In this document: one piece after another, positions 34,121-43,749 of the stretch
Numbering within the stretch: the stretch's first letter is position 1
Layout of the letters: every line of letters starts with the position of its first letter
Origin: an uncultured Alistipes sp.
GTDB taxonomy: Bacteria > Bacteroidota > Bacteroidia > Bacteroidales > Rikenellaceae
Length of the DNA: 50,758 nt
Direction: 5' to 3'
Assembly: GCA_944323075.1 (NCBI GenBank)
Contig: CALURC010000003.1
Coordinates: 1 to 50,758 of the forward strand
Position numbers and translations under genes: made by a program
Notes under the pieces: generated by a model
The model's input: the letters and a program-made list of their open reading frames with translations, nothing else
Told to the model about the DNA's origin: nothing
The model's database searches: none

Positions 34121-37100
34121 CTATCCGTTCATACGGCCGTGGCAATGTTTGTATTTCTTGCCGCTTCCGCAGGGGCAGGGATCGTTCCGGCCCACCTTCT
34201 TCTCGACATGAACCGGAGCCGGTTTGCTCTTTTCGCCCGAGCCGGCTGCTGCGGCAGCCTCCCGACGCGAAGTTTGTAACTGCGACAGGTCAGTTTTCGG
34301 ACGCTCCGGTGCCTGCTGTTTGGTTACATCCTGATTCTCCCGGACTGGAACGAATGCCTTGAACAGCGTTGCGAGAATCTCTCGGTTTCCTCGTTCGAGC
34401 ATCTTGCTGAACAGATTGTACGATTCGAACTTATAGATCAACAGCGGATCTTTCTGCTCGTACGATGCGTTGCGGACGCTTTGACGCAAATCGTCCATTT
34501 CGCGCAAATGCTCTTTCCAGTCCTCATCGATGATCAGCAGCATGGCTACCTTGCTGAAGTGTTTAAACACCTCTTTACCTTCACTTTCATAGGCTTTTTT
34601 CAGATTGACCGGAACATTGAAGACCCGTTTGCCATCCGATACGGGAACAAAGATGTTTTCATATCGTGAACCGTTCTGTTCGTAAACGTTTTTGATGACC
34701 GGATAGGTGATCGAGGCGATGGCAGACATACGGCGTACGTAGGCATCCTGAAAATCTTTGGCTAACATGCCTGTAAGTATTTCCCGCTTCTTTTTCGCGT
34801 TTTCGAATTCATCTTCCGTAAACGAAGGCTGTACGGCTACCTGGCGGATCAATTCCAATTTGAAGGTTTCGTAATCATCTTCTCCGTATGCGTCGACGAA
34901 ACTTTCGGCAAAGTCGGCCATGATGTTGTTCAGGTCCACTTCGATCCGTTCTCCGAACAGTGCGTGGCGACGGCGAGTATAGATTACCTCACGTTGCGCA
35001 TTCATCACGTCGTCGTATTCGAGCAGGTGTTTACGGATACCGAAGTTATTCTCTTCCACTTTGCGTTGCGCCCGTTCGATGGCTCTTGACATCATGCCGG
35101 CCTGTATCACTTCACCCTCTTTCAGTCCCATCCGGTCCATCAAACTTGCGATGCGCTCCGATCCGAACAGCCGCATCAGATTGTCTTCCAGTGAGACAAA
35201 GAATAATGAAGATCCCGGGTCTCCCTGACGTCCTGCACGACCTCTCAACTGGCGATCGACACGACGTGACTCGTGACGCTCTGTACCGATAATCGCCAAA
35301 CCTCCGGCCGCCTTTACCTCGTCCGTCAGCTTGATATCGGTACCACGACCGGCCATATTGGTTGCGATGGTTACCTGACCTTTTCGACCGGCTTCAGCTA
35401 CGATTTGTGCCTCGAGTTGGTGTTGTTTAGCGTTCAAAACGTTGTGTTTGATACCCCGCAGTTTGAGCATTCGGCTCAGCAATTCAGAGATTTCGACCGA
35501 AGTCGTACCCACCAATACAGGACGTCCTGCCTCGACCATACGGGCAATCTCTTCAATTACGGCCGCATATTTTTCCCGTTTGGTTTTATAGATCACATCG
35601 TCCTTATCCTCGCGGATAACCGGCCGGTTGGTCGGGATGACAATCACGTCCAATTTGTAGATGTTCCAGAACTCGCTGGCCTCCGTCTCGGCCGTACCGG
35701 TCATACCGGCCAGCTTGTGGTACATACGGAAGTAGTTCTGCAGGGTGACTGTAGCGAATGTCTGCGTGGCAGCTTCGACTTTCACCCGCTCCTTGGCCTC
35801 GATTGCCTGATGCAGACCGTCGGAGTAGCGTCGGCCCTCCATGATTCGGCCGGTTTGCTCGTCGACGATTTTCACCTTGTTGTCGATAACGACATATTCT
35901 ACGTCTTTCTCGAACATACTGTACGCCTTGAGCAGCTGGTTGACCGTATGGAGTCGTTCCGAACGAATCGCGTAGTCATTCAGTACCTCGTCTTTCTTGG
36001 CTGCCTTTTGTTCGGGGGTCATGTCGCTCTTTTCGATATCGGCCATGATCGATCCCATGTCGGGAAGGACGAAGAATTTGTCTTCGTTGACACTTTTCGA
36101 CAAAATTTCCTGACCCTTGTCTTGTAACTCGACCGAATTCAGCTTTTCGTCGATGACGAAATAGAGATCGTCCACAATCTCCGGCATGCGTCGGTTGTTG
36201 TCTTGCATGTAGATGTTTTCGGTCTTTTGCATCAGGGCCTTGATCCCCTGTTCGCTGAGGAATTTGATCAGCGGTTTGTATTTCGGCAGACCTTTGTGTG
36301 CACGGTAGAGCAGTACGCCTCCTTCTTCGGTTTTACCCTCTGCGATCAGCTTTTTCGCATCGGCTACGAGCTGCGATACCAAGTTCCGTTGCAGGTTGAA
36401 CAGATTCTCGACGTACCCGCGATACTGTTCGAACATTTGGTCGTCGCCCTTCGGAACCGGACCCGAAATGATCAACGGCGTACGGGCATCGTCAATCAGG
36501 ACCGAATCGACCTCATCGACGATTGCATAGTGGTGTTTCCGTTGCACCAGATCGTCCGGAGAAAAGGCCATGTTGTCTCGCAGGTAGTCGAAGCCGAATT
36601 CGTTGTTGGTGCCGAACGTAATATCGGCCATATAGGCTTGGCGGCGCTCCTTCGAGTTGGGCTTGTGCTTGTCGATGCAGTCGACCGACAGGCCATGGAA
36701 CTCATACAGCGGGCCCATCCATTCCGAGTCACGGCGAGCCAGATAGTCGTTGACGGTAACCACATGAACACCCTTTCCTGCCAATGCATTGAGGAATACG
36801 GGAAGCGTAGCGACCAACGTCTTACCTTCACCGGTAGCCATCTCCGCGATGTTCCCTTTGTGGAGCACGACTCCGCCGAAGAGCTGGCAGTCGTAGTGGA
36901 CCATGTCCCATTTTATGGTATTTCCTCCAGCCACCCAAGAGTTTTTATAGATGGCTTTGTCGTCCTCGATCCGGACGAAGTCTTTCGTGGCGGCGAGTTG
37001 ACGGTCGAAATCGGTAGCGGTTACCGTGACCTCTTCGTTCTCCTTGAACCGACGGGCCGTATCCTTTACGATGGCGAAGGCCTCGGGCAGAATTTCTTCG

Positions 37101-37420
37101 AGCTTTTCTTCGATCTTGCGGTCGATCTCTTCGGTCAGATTGTCGATTTGACGCGAAATACTCTCTTTGTCATTGAGCGATGTGTTCAGGTCTTCGAGTT
37201 GTGTCTTCAACTCTTCGATCTGCTTCTCCTCTCCACTGATGTACTCTGCGATCGAGTTTTTCAGGGCAAGACTCCGTGCACGGAGTTCGTCATTGGAAAG
37301 TTGCTCGATGGAGGGATATATGGCTTTGATTTTATCTACATAGGGTTGTATTAACTTGCGGTCTTTTTCACTTTTTGTTCCGAAAAATAGCTTGATCAAG
37401 CCGGATACTACATTACTCAT
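34121..37420 (-). CDS. secA: Preprotein translocase ATPase SecA
   Basis: A 1099-aa translocation motor that pushes unfolded preproteins through SecYEG. Walker [15 protein letters not shown] near residue 195, [18 protein letters not shown], the DEVDS box ([18 protein letters not shown]), then [29 protein letters not shown] and [25 protein letters not shown] of the second motor domain. The C-terminus has the SecB/lipid zinc motif [14 protein letters not shown]. It is longer than E. coli SecA (901 aa) owing to an early coiled-coil region (~55-120, [21 protein letters not shown]) and inserts, as is usual in Bacteroidetes. Confidence 0.98.
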   Translation of the reverse strand: MSNVVSGLIKLFFGTKSEKDRKLIQPYVDKIKAIYPSIEQLSNDELRARSLALKNSIAEYISGEEKQIEELKTQLEDLNTSLNDKESISRQIDNLTEEIDRKIEEKLEEILPEAFAIVKDTARRFKENEEVTVTATDFDRQLAATKDFVRIEDDKAIYKNSWVAGGNTIKWDMVHYDCQLFGGVVLHKGNIAEMATGEGKTLVATLPVFLNALAGKGVHVVTVNDYLARRDSEWMGPLYEFHGLSVDCIDKHKPNSKERRQAYMADITFGTNNEFGFDYLRDNMAFSPDDLVQRKHHYAIVDEVDSVLIDDARTPLIISGPVPKGDDQMFEQYRGYVENLFNLQRNLVSQLVADAKKLIAEGKTEEGGVLLYRAHKGLPKYKPLIKFLSEQGIKALMQKTENIYMQDNNRRMPEIVDDLYFVIDEKLNSVELQDKGQEILSKSVNEDKFFVLPDMGSIMADIEKSDMTPEQKAAKKDEVLNDYAIRSERLHTVNQLLKAYSMFEKDVEYVVIDNKVKIVDEQTGRIMEGRRYSDGLHQAIEAKERVKVEAATQTFATVTLQNYFRMYHKLAGMTGTAETEASEFWNIYKLDVIVIPTNRPVIREDKDDVIYKTKREKYAAVIEEIARMVEAGRPVLVGTTSVEISELLSRMLKLRGIKHNVLNAKQHQLEAQIVAEAGRKGQVTIATNMAGRGTDIKLTDEVKAAGGLAIIGTERHESRRVDRQLRGRAGRQGDPGSSLFFVSLEDNLMRLFGSERIASLMDRMGLKEGEVIQAGMMSRAIERAQRKVEENNFGIRKHLLEYDDVMNAQREVIYTRRRHALFGERIEVDLNNIMADFAESFVDAYGEDDYETFKLELIRQVAVQPSFTEDEFENAKKKREILTGMLAKDFQDAYVRRMSAIASITYPVIKNVYEQNGSRYENIFVPVSDGKRVFNVPVNLKKAYESEGKEVFKHFSKVAMLLIIDEDWKEHLREMDDLRQSVRNASYEQKDPLLIYKFESYNLFSKMLERGNREILATLFKAFVPVRENQDVTKQQAPERPKTDLSQLQTSRREAAAAAGSGEKSKPAPVHVEKKVGRNDPCPCGSGKKYKHCHGRMNG

Positions 37421-37475
37421 ATTTTTGATTCGTATTAATTTTATTCGTAAATAAATCGCGTAAATTTAGTGTTTT

Positions 37476-38750
37476 TTATCGAGAACACATGACCGATTTC
37501 CCGATATTGCATTCCGTACATCGTTTTTTCTCGCAATATTCCTTTGAGAGTTGCAACAACCCCTGTGTGAAAAATGCATTTTCGGTACCGATCCCTTTGT
37601 ACTGCCAGTTTCGGATGTAGGTGTTGTTCTCTGCGGGTATCTGTTCGAGCAGATCGATAGCCCGCTCTTTCATCTCTTCGTTTTGGGAGATCTTGCCGTA
37701 GGTGAAGATCATCGGAGCCACCAGATTGATACACATGTTACATATCATCATGTGTCCGAATCCTTTGACGCTGTACCGGCTGCTTTGACTCGGACGGTAA
37801 TGGGTTGCCCAATATTCTGAAGTCTGTATGTCGAGGATCTTCCTGACCTCTTCGTAGGATTTACATTCGATCAGTCGGGAAAATAAAAAATCCTTTGATG
37901 CCAACAGTGCTGCAAGTTCAACGATGCGGATGATCGGAGAGTGGTTCGGATGGTGGCGGGTTGTTTCCCATTCGTTTCTCCTCATTGGAAGGATATTGAA
38001 ACGCCTTTGAAGATGCCTGAACTCCTGCTGTAGCCCGTAGGTGTATTCATCCGGGTATTCCGTATCGAGAAGTCCCGCACCACCGAGTAACAGTGCTTCG
38101 ACGGCTGGCAGCGATTCTTTTATGCGGCAGATTTGTGTGTATGTAACAGTTTGTGCGAGCTTCTCGTAGGGTTCGCGATTGGAACCGGCACCCAGTGTCC
38201 GGAACAGCGTGATGTAAAATGCTTCATTCCAGTTGTTGCCTCCTCTTCTGTATCGTTGGACGAAATCGTTGTATTTTCGTTCGAGTCGTTCGATGGTAAG
38301 CCAAGTAAGCAGTGCGTGGCGTTTGACTTCGGGCAGTTCTCGGAGTGTCTTTCCACAACGATACGACCTACTCCCTTCGATCAAGCGGTTATATCGGTCG
38401 ACCAGTTCGTCCGGGCAGGTTACGGTTAGTGAGGGAACAATCGAACCGTCGGTCCTGCAAATCACCGCATCGTCATCGAAAACGATGTTCAATACGCAGT
38501 CGTCGTATTTCGGGTCGATGTGGTGCAGATGTTTGTGCCAGTCCGATGCGTGGTGATGTACGGCAGCTGGTCCACAGAACGATTTTCCGTCCCGTTCGTA
38601 TTGGACGTTGACCAGTTCCGCTCCCGAGTCGAAGTTTTCGGTTCCGTGTCCGACGATCCGGATCGATTCGGGTGACAGAGAAGAGTATAAACGATTACTC
38701 CATACGAAACGGAGAAACTCTTCGGTCTTTTCTGTGGGAACGGATGACAT
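37476..38750 (-). CDS. DUF2851 family protein
   Basis: A 424-aa soluble protein of the Bacteroidetes DUF2851 family. Seen: SGAELVNVQYERDGKSFCGPAAVHHHASDWHKHLHHIDPKYDDCVLNIVF, which carries several His/Asp in a nuclease-like or metal-site arrangement, then mostly helical sequence, and a cysteine-rich tail (CEKKRCTECNIG). The final CxxC-containing stretch suggests a metal or Fe-S ligand. I start at MSSVPTEKTEEF because the longer frame overlaps the neighbour. It follows sufE and the DUF59 gene closely, so an Fe-S connection is conceivable. Function unknown. Confidence 0.8.
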   Translation of the reverse strand: MSSVPTEKTEEFLRFVWSNRLYSSLSPESIRIVGHGTENFDSGAELVNVQYERDGKSFCGPAAVHHHASDWHKHLHHIDPKYDDCVLNIVFDDDAVICRTDGSIVPSLTVTCPDELVDRYNRLIEGSRSYRCGKTLRELPEVKRHALLTWLTIERLERKYNDFVQRYRRGGNNWNEAFYITLFRTLGAGSNREPYEKLAQTVTYTQICRIKESLPAVEALLLGGAGLLDTEYPDEYTYGLQQEFRHLQRRFNILPMRRNEWETTRHHPNHSPIIRIVELAALLASKDFLFSRLIECKSYEEVRKILDIQTSEYWATHYRPSQSSRYSVKGFGHMMICNMCINLVAPMIFTYGKISQNEEMKERAIDLLEQIPAENNTYIRNWQYKGIGTENAFFTQGLLQLSKEYCEKKRCTECNIGKSVMCSR

Positions 38751-38773
38751 ACGGCGTTTTTCGATGCAGAAGT

Positions 38774-39097
38774 TTACAACAGGCCCAAATCGAGCAGCGT
38801 CTCTTCCGACATCATACTCTTGTCCCAAGGCGGATCGAAAGTCAATATGACATTTACCGATGTAACCCCTTTCACCTTACCGACCATGTCGTTGACCTGT
38901 TCGAGCAGTTGGTCTGCCATCGGACAGTTCGGCGCGGTAAGTGTCATCCGGATATTGGCTGTCCCGTCAGGTTCTACATCGATTTCGTAAACAAGTCCCA
39001 AATCATAAATGTTGACGGGAATCTCCGGATCGTATATGTTTTTTAAGGTCAGGACAATGTCCTGTTCTATGCGGATGATCTCCTGCGGTGTTGTCAT
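38774..39097 (-). CDS. DUF59/MIP18-type Fe-S cluster assembly protein
   Basis: A 107-aa protein of the PaaD/SufT-like family: LKNIYDPEIPVNIYDLGLVYEI is the family signature, TLTAPNCPMADQLLEQVNDMV holds the reactive Cys, and DPPWDKSMMSEETLLDLGLL is the conserved end. It helps mature Fe-S proteins. Its start overlaps the sufE stop by 4 nt (ATGA), so the two are translationally coupled. Confidence 0.9.
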   Translation of the reverse strand: MTTPQEIIRIEQDIVLTLKNIYDPEIPVNIYDLGLVYEIDVEPDGTANIRMTLTAPNCPMADQLLEQVNDMVGKVKGVTSVNVILTFDPPWDKSMMSEETLLDLGLL

Positions 39098-39519
39098 AGT
39101 GTTTTGCTTTTGTATGCAAGGGCATACAGTTTCATCTGTTTGATCATGGCCAACAGTCCGTTGGCACGGGTAGGCGAGAGGTTCTCCTTGAGTCCTATAC
39201 GGTCGATGAAATAGAGGTCGGCATCGATGATTTCATCGGGTGTGCGACGATTCATGACCCGGATCAGCAAAGCGATGATTCCTTTGGTAATGATAGCGTC
39301 GCTGTCTGCCGAAAAGAGAATTTTTCCTTCGTCGTCCAACCGGGCGTCTATCCATACCCGGGACTGACACCCTTTGATCAGATACTCTTCTTTTCTGTGT
39401 TTTTCGTCGATGGCAGGAAGTTCGCGGCTCAGTTCGATCAGGTATTCGTACTTGTCGAGCCACTCGTCGAACACCTCGAACTCTTCGATGATTTCATCCT
39501 GCACTTCGTTGATGGTCAT
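39094..39519 (-). CDS. sufE: Cysteine desulfuration protein SufE
   Basis: A 141-aa sulfur acceptor that takes persulfide from SufS and hands it to the SufBCD scaffold. The acceptor Cys51 lies in YLIKGCQSRVWI, the same position as in E. coli SufE. The N-terminal helical part (EFEVFDEWLDKYEYLIELSRELP) and C-terminal SPTRANGLLAMIKQM are typical. The rest of the suf operon is not in the window. No consensus -7 box found upstream. Confidence 0.95.
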   Translation of the reverse strand: MTINEVQDEIIEEFEVFDEWLDKYEYLIELSRELPAIDEKHRKEEYLIKGCQSRVWIDARLDDEGKILFSADSDAIITKGIIALLIRVMNRRTPDEIIDADLYFIDRIGLKENLSPTRANGLLAMIKQMKLYALAYKSKTL

Positions 39520-39584
39520 ACTATATAATAGTTTTTATCTGTATTCGTTTTGTGTATCACAATATAACTCTGTCGGGCCGTGAT

Positions 39585-41246
39585 TTATTGTGCCGTCGGG
39601 CCGACTACTTCGTCGAGCACTTCTCCGGTTGCTGCATCGGGCAGGGGAATCTGCAAAATCCGAGCTAATGTGGGAACAACAGCCGTGGGGTTAACATTTC
39701 GTTCGATTTTGCCGGAGGGAATTCCTCCTCCGACAAAGATCAAAGGAACGTGCGTGTCGTAAGTGAACAGAGAACCGGAAAGAGAAACGGTATTCGGCCG
39801 GTCTTCGATCCATCCTGGCATCAGATTGATGGTGATATCGCCCGAGCGTTTGGGATAGAAGCTGTTTTGCATCTTTTCGCCGTATCCTTTGCCGAAATAT
39901 CCGCTTTGCATGTCTGATGCAGTGAGTGCTCCGGATACCCCTCTGAACTGCAAAGCGAAAGTCGCAGCACGGGATTGTACCTCTTCCAGGTCGAATCCGT
40001 ATTTATAGATCATTTCCCGATTCAGATAGATTTGACGTTCGGAATATCCGAGAATCCAGTTGGCAGGTTCATACTGAGCGCTCAGAAAACCGTTTAGGAT
40101 CATTTTGAACTGACTGGTGTTAAATCGACCTCCGGGAGTACGGCTGTTCTCTTTGTAGACGTTGCTGCTTCCGTGGTCCGACGAAAGAACGATAATGAAT
40201 TCTTCCGGTTTATAGCGAGCCTGAAGCATACCGAGCAGATCGCCGAGTTCCCAGTCGAGTTTGTAGTACATATCTTCCAATTCGACAGATCGGGGACCGA
40301 AATATTCACAAATCAGCCGAGGAGTGTCATAGCAAATAGTCAACAAATCTGTCTGGTCGTCTTCTCCGAGCTTCTCTTTGATGATGGTCTCTTTGGCAAA
40401 GTCCGTTACCAGGGTGTTGCCGTACGGAGTATAGAACAGCGGCTCAAATCCCTCTTCTGTTTCGTTTTCCTGTACGGTTTGGTCTTTTTTCTTAAAGATA
40501 CTGAATATGTTTCGGAAAAAGAGTTTGGTTTTCGAGGGTTGTTCTGCAAAACTCAGTAGGGTCGTGTCGCGATTTTTGTAGACCGCATAGGCTCGTTCCG
40601 GAGTCCAGTCGCGCTCGAGCAGGGCGTCGGAGTAGTTTGTTGCGTTGTATTGCCGAACCCAATCGGGGAAAGTACTGAAATAGTAACTGCTCGACACCCA
40701 GTCACCCAATTTTGGGTCGACCCAAAAGGCCTGGCCGGTCGATCCTCCACATACGATGGCCGAATAGGGATTTGAGGCAATGGAGATCACTTTGGCAAGT
40801 GAGTCTGATTCATGAAGCCGGTCACCCAATGTCGAGGCAACCAGATTGATCGGGGAATATCCATTTTGTCCCGCTTCGCATTCCAATCCTCTTGCCTGAT
40901 CATCTGTAATCAGATTGACACTGTCGCTATTTGTGTAGTTGTACCAGCTTGGGGCGATAACACCGTGTCCTGCGGGTTCCGTTCCTGTCGAGAGGGTTGC
41001 CAATCCGGCAACGGTATTGGTACCCATGTAGTTGTAGCGAGCATTCGTGAAATTTGCCCCGTTGTCCATGAGAAATCGAAAGCCTTTTTCTGAAAAATTG
41101 TCACGGAAACGCTCCAGATAGTCGTAACGCATCTGGCTGATGACAATTTGTACGATCAGCTTGGGAGGTGTGGCTGTCTGCGCGAATGCTGCGGTATGCA
41201 GTATGGACAGCAGAAATGCTGTGATGAAAAGATTTTTCGATTTCAT
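39585..41246 (-). CDS. Exported PafA-like alkaline phosphatase / phosphodiesterase
   Basis: A 553-aa periplasmic enzyme of the type I phosphodiesterase/alkaline-phosphatase superfamily. Signal NLFITAFLLSILHTAAFAQ; mature start PKLIVQIVISQMRYDYLERF. The nucleophile is probably Thr78 in MGTNTVAGLATLSTGTEPAGHG, metal ligands include the Asp/His of VLSSDHGSS and the late His of THVPLIFVGGG. This is the PafA layout; PafA releases phosphate from many monoesters in Bacteroidetes. Start chosen by the promoter at 41273-41280, which lies after the earlier in-frame ATG. Confidence 0.85.
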   Translation of the reverse strand: MKSKNLFITAFLLSILHTAAFAQTATPPKLIVQIVISQMRYDYLERFRDNFSEKGFRFLMDNGANFTNARYNYMGTNTVAGLATLSTGTEPAGHGVIAPSWYNYTNSDSVNLITDDQARGLECEAGQNGYSPINLVASTLGDRLHESDSLAKVISIASNPYSAIVCGGSTGQAFWVDPKLGDWVSSSYYFSTFPDWVRQYNATNYSDALLERDWTPERAYAVYKNRDTTLLSFAEQPSKTKLFFRNIFSIFKKKDQTVQENETEEGFEPLFYTPYGNTLVTDFAKETIIKEKLGEDDQTDLLTICYDTPRLICEYFGPRSVELEDMYYKLDWELGDLLGMLQARYKPEEFIIVLSSDHGSSNVYKENSRTPGGRFNTSQFKMILNGFLSAQYEPANWILGYSERQIYLNREMIYKYGFDLEEVQSRAATFALQFRGVSGALTASDMQSGYFGKGYGEKMQNSFYPKRSGDITINLMPGWIEDRPNTVSLSGSLFTYDTHVPLIFVGGGIPSGKIERNVNPTAVVPTLARILQIPLPDAATGEVLDEVVGPTAQ

Positions 41247-41272
41247 GTTTGCAAAACAAATGATTGAACGGA

Positions 41273-41280
41273 CAAAATTA
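41273..41280 (-). promoter_or_regulatory. -7 box of the PafA-like gene
   Basis: Perfect TAATTTTG on the minus strand 27 nt before the chosen ATG; no TTG at the usual distance. Confidence 0.5.
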
Positions 41281-41319
41281 TAAAAAAGTTTCATATCCGT
41301 CCGGTTTGCGGCCGACTAT

Positions 41320-41682
41320 TTATTCGGTAGTATTTTCGGGGATGGCATCATTTTTTTGCTGGCGGCGCACACGACGTGTCGTTTTTCGGATCATGTAACG
41401 TTTGCGCATGTGGAAAGAGAAGTAGAGCCATAGCGGAATCATCAAGATTACAGCAATGACCATAGAATAGATACTGAACAGATATACGATCAATTGGACG
41501 ATTGCCACGCTGAACGATAGTCCGAGTGCCGAAAGGATGGCTCCGGCCTTATATCCGGTTTTGAACGGAGTTTTGCAGGCGCTGCAACGGAATATGCCTT
41601 CGAGACCCAAGATCCAAAACCAGGGTATCCGGACTTCGTTTCCGCATTGCGGACATTTGATGATACGGGACGAACGGCTCAT
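41320..41682 (-). CDS. Small zinc-ribbon membrane protein
   Basis: A 120-aa protein of unknown function. The N-terminus is a zinc ribbon (KCPQCGNEVRIP ... FRCSACKTPF, four Cys as two CxxC). Two membrane helices follow (~48-70 AGAILSALGLSFSVAIVQLIVYLF and ~72-92 SMVIAVILMIPLWLYFSF), then a very basic tail (RKRYMIRKTTRRVRRQQK) that should stay inside. Its ATG overlaps the stop of the GSCFA gene (ATGA), so it is co-translated with it. Confidence 0.7.
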   Translation of the reverse strand: MSRSSRIIKCPQCGNEVRIPWFWILGLEGIFRCSACKTPFKTGYKAGAILSALGLSFSVAIVQLIVYLFSIYSMVIAVILMIPLWLYFSFHMRKRYMIRKTTRRVRRQQKNDAIPENTTE

Positions 41683-42644
41683 GATTCAAAAAAGTTTATC
41701 TCGGTGGTAAAATCCAGATCGGGATATTCCTGTATAAGGCGACGTGTTTCATCGGCATAGCGTTGTCGGAATCGGTCGTGTGCCGGAGAGTCGGGGTTGA
41801 ACGGACGGTGTTCCATGGCTCGGTGAACGGCTTCGATGCGTTTGAACAACATGCGTGCATCGTGGCTGATGTGGCTCTCCTGAAATTGTTCCCAGATATA
41901 ATCGATGGCCAACTCCGACGGATGAACCATGTCCTTGTCGTAGAAACGGTAGTCTCGCAGGTCGTCGTTGACGATTTCAAACGAAGGGAAATATTCGTTG
42001 TTCGGGAAACGCTCGACGATCCGGTGTATGGCGTCGAGCAGTATGGCCTTGCTCCATGCGTTGTCGATCAGGCCGTCTCCGATGTGTCGGACCGGACTAA
42101 CGCTCCATAGGATCCGTTTGTCGCAGAGACACCCTTCAGCCAGTGGTGCAAACTGTTCGACGATCGTTTCTGCCGAAAGCCTCTCCCGAATGAAATGCGC
42201 TGCGGGTTGTTTGTGGCAGTTGCAGACGATTTTCCCGTCGGATTTCAATCGGTAGATCCATGCTGTTCCCAACGTAAGAATCAGATAGTCGGCCGATTGA
42301 AGAGCCCGGGCGCCGGTTTCGGTAGCCCGATTGATGCGGTCGAGTGTCTTTTGCCGGTCGGTCGACGAGAAAGTGGAGTGGTGGTCGAAGCTGAACCATA
42401 GGCCGTTGTCGCAAGACAGGTCCTCGGCCCGGTAGAGCTTGCCGGAAGCATATCGCTCCAGCGTATGGAATATGGAGGCTGGATTGAACAGAATGCCCGA
42501 GGGATTGACCGTTACGGGCAACTTGTATCGGGTCATGCGGGCTCCGATGTTTTCGGTAAAACACGAGCCGAGCAGCAGCCCTCTTTCCGAGTAGCCGATC
42601 GGGTGTTGGGACTGAGGTATCTGTATGGGCGTTCTGAACTGCAT
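41679..42644 (-). CDS. GSCFA domain protein
   Basis: A 321-aa protein of the GSCFA family, named for the motif seen here as GLLLGSCFTENIG near the N-terminus. The family belongs near the SGNH/GDSL hydrolases: LILTLGTAWIY, LWSVSPVRH and the late DMVHPSELAIDYIW (Asp/His pair) suit that fold. No signal peptide, so cytoplasmic. Substrate unknown. Start set at MQFRTPIQIPQSQHPIGYSERG; the longer frame begins upstream of the -7 box. Confidence 0.85.
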   Translation of the reverse strand: MQFRTPIQIPQSQHPIGYSERGLLLGSCFTENIGARMTRYKLPVTVNPSGILFNPASIFHTLERYASGKLYRAEDLSCDNGLWFSFDHHSTFSSTDRQKTLDRINRATETGARALQSADYLILTLGTAWIYRLKSDGKIVCNCHKQPAAHFIRERLSAETIVEQFAPLAEGCLCDKRILWSVSPVRHIGDGLIDNAWSKAILLDAIHRIVERFPNNEYFPSFEIVNDDLRDYRFYDKDMVHPSELAIDYIWEQFQESHISHDARMLFKRIEAVHRAMEHRPFNPDSPAHDRFRQRYADETRRLIQEYPDLDFTTEINFFES

Positions 42645-42662
42645 ATTTCGGTTAAAGCGATA

Positions 42663-42670
42663 CAAAGATA
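42663..42670 (-). promoter_or_regulatory. -7 box of the GSCFA gene
   Basis: Perfect TATCTTTG on the minus strand 18 nt before the ATG; no TTG seen at 19-21 nt. Confidence 0.5.
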
Positions 42671-42724
42671 GGGAAATGAGTGGAAAAAACACATCTTTGA
42701 TAAAGACAATCCGGATGGATTTTA

Positions 42725-42732
42725 TACTTTTG
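42725..42732 (+). promoter_or_regulatory. -7 box of ispE
   Basis: Perfect TACTTTTG 22 nt before the ATG; the nearest TTTG (42696-42699) is 25 nt upstream, longer than usual. Back to back with the GSCFA promoter. Confidence 0.5.
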
Positions 42733-42754
42733 TCGACAAACTTATCGGTGCGCT

Positions 42755-43582
42755 ATGTTGTTATTTCCGAATTGTAAGATAAATCTCGGCCTTCGGATCG
42801 TTTCGAAACGTCCGGACGGATACCACGATATCGAAACCGTGATGTATCCCGTGAAAAATTTATGTGACGTATTGGAGATTCTTCGCTACGATTGTGAAGA
42901 TATTGAATTCTCCGTTTCGGGAATGCGGATCGACGGAGCCGTAGAGAAGAATATATGCCTGAAGGCTTATCGCGTGGTCCAGAGGGAGTATCCTCAGGTC
43001 AGAGGCGTGTATATGCATCTGCACAAAGCGATCCCGATGGGGGCAGGATTGGGCGGCGGTTCTTCCGATGCAGCTTATGTCATTCGCGAACTGTCCGATC
43101 TGTTCGGTTTGGGAATAGACCAGTCTCAGATGGAACGCATGGCGTCCGAAGTGGGGAGTGACGTGCCTTTCTTTGTCGCGAACCGGCCCGCTTTGGCTAC
43201 GGGAAGGGGCGAGAGACTCGAACCCGTTGATCGGCTGCTCGCAGGTTGGCAACTGGTGTTGGTCAAACCCCCGATTTCGGTCGGTACGGCCGAAGCTTAT
43301 GCAGGGGTGACTCCATATCGGTCGGAGAATCTGTTGACCGATATCCTCTATCGTATCCCGATCGAACAGTGGCGGGAGCGTGTGGTGAATGATTTCGAAC
43401 CGTCGGTTTTTGCCCGTTATCCGGTCATCGCCCGGATTAAATCCGATTTGTATCGTCTGGGGGCCGTTTATGCCTCGATGTCCGGATCGGGATCGACTGT
43501 ATTCGGTATCTTTGATCGTGCGGAAAACGTCGATCTCTCTTGTTTTCAGGATATGTTTGTTCACCACGAGGTGCTCGAGTAG
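42755..43582 (+). CDS. ispE: 4-diphosphocytidyl-2-C-methyl-D-erythritol kinase
   Basis: A 275-aa GHMP kinase of the MEP isoprenoid pathway, phosphorylating CDP-methylerythritol at the 2-hydroxyl. N-terminus LLFPNCKINLGLRIVSKRPDGYHDIETVMYPV is the IspE signature, the ATP loop is IPMGAGLGGGSSDAA (93-107), SEVGSDVPFF supplies the catalytic Asp, and YASMSGSGSTVFGIF the third GHMP motif. Length is normal. Single-gene unit diverging from the GSCFA gene. Confidence 0.95.
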   Translation: MLLFPNCKINLGLRIVSKRPDGYHDIETVMYPVKNLCDVLEILRYDCEDIEFSVSGMRIDGAVEKNICLKAYRVVQREYPQVRGVYMHLHKAIPMGAGLGGGSSDAAYVIRELSDLFGLGIDQSQMERMASEVGSDVPFFVANRPALATGRGERLEPVDRLLAGWQLVLVKPPISVGTAEAYAGVTPYRSENLLTDILYRIPIEQWRERVVNDFEPSVFARYPVIARIKSDLYRLGAVYASMSGSGSTVFGIFDRAENVDLSCFQDMFVHHEVLE

Positions 43583-43749
43583 CCGTCTGTCGGTACGCCG
43601 TCCGCTCTTCTGTGAGTAAGTTATCGAATGGCACGGGTTAAATCCGGAGAAAAGAGACAAGTTTGGAATTTTTTTTGTAAATTCGCAGCCGTCGTCCGGT
43701 TTTTCGACTCCGGAGACCCAATCTATTACTAACTAAACTGTATTGAACA

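Noticed and set aside
35273-37354. Two long plus-strand frames (284 and 383 codons) antisense to secA
   Set aside because: They lie within secA, show no family motifs, and have no promoter or start context.
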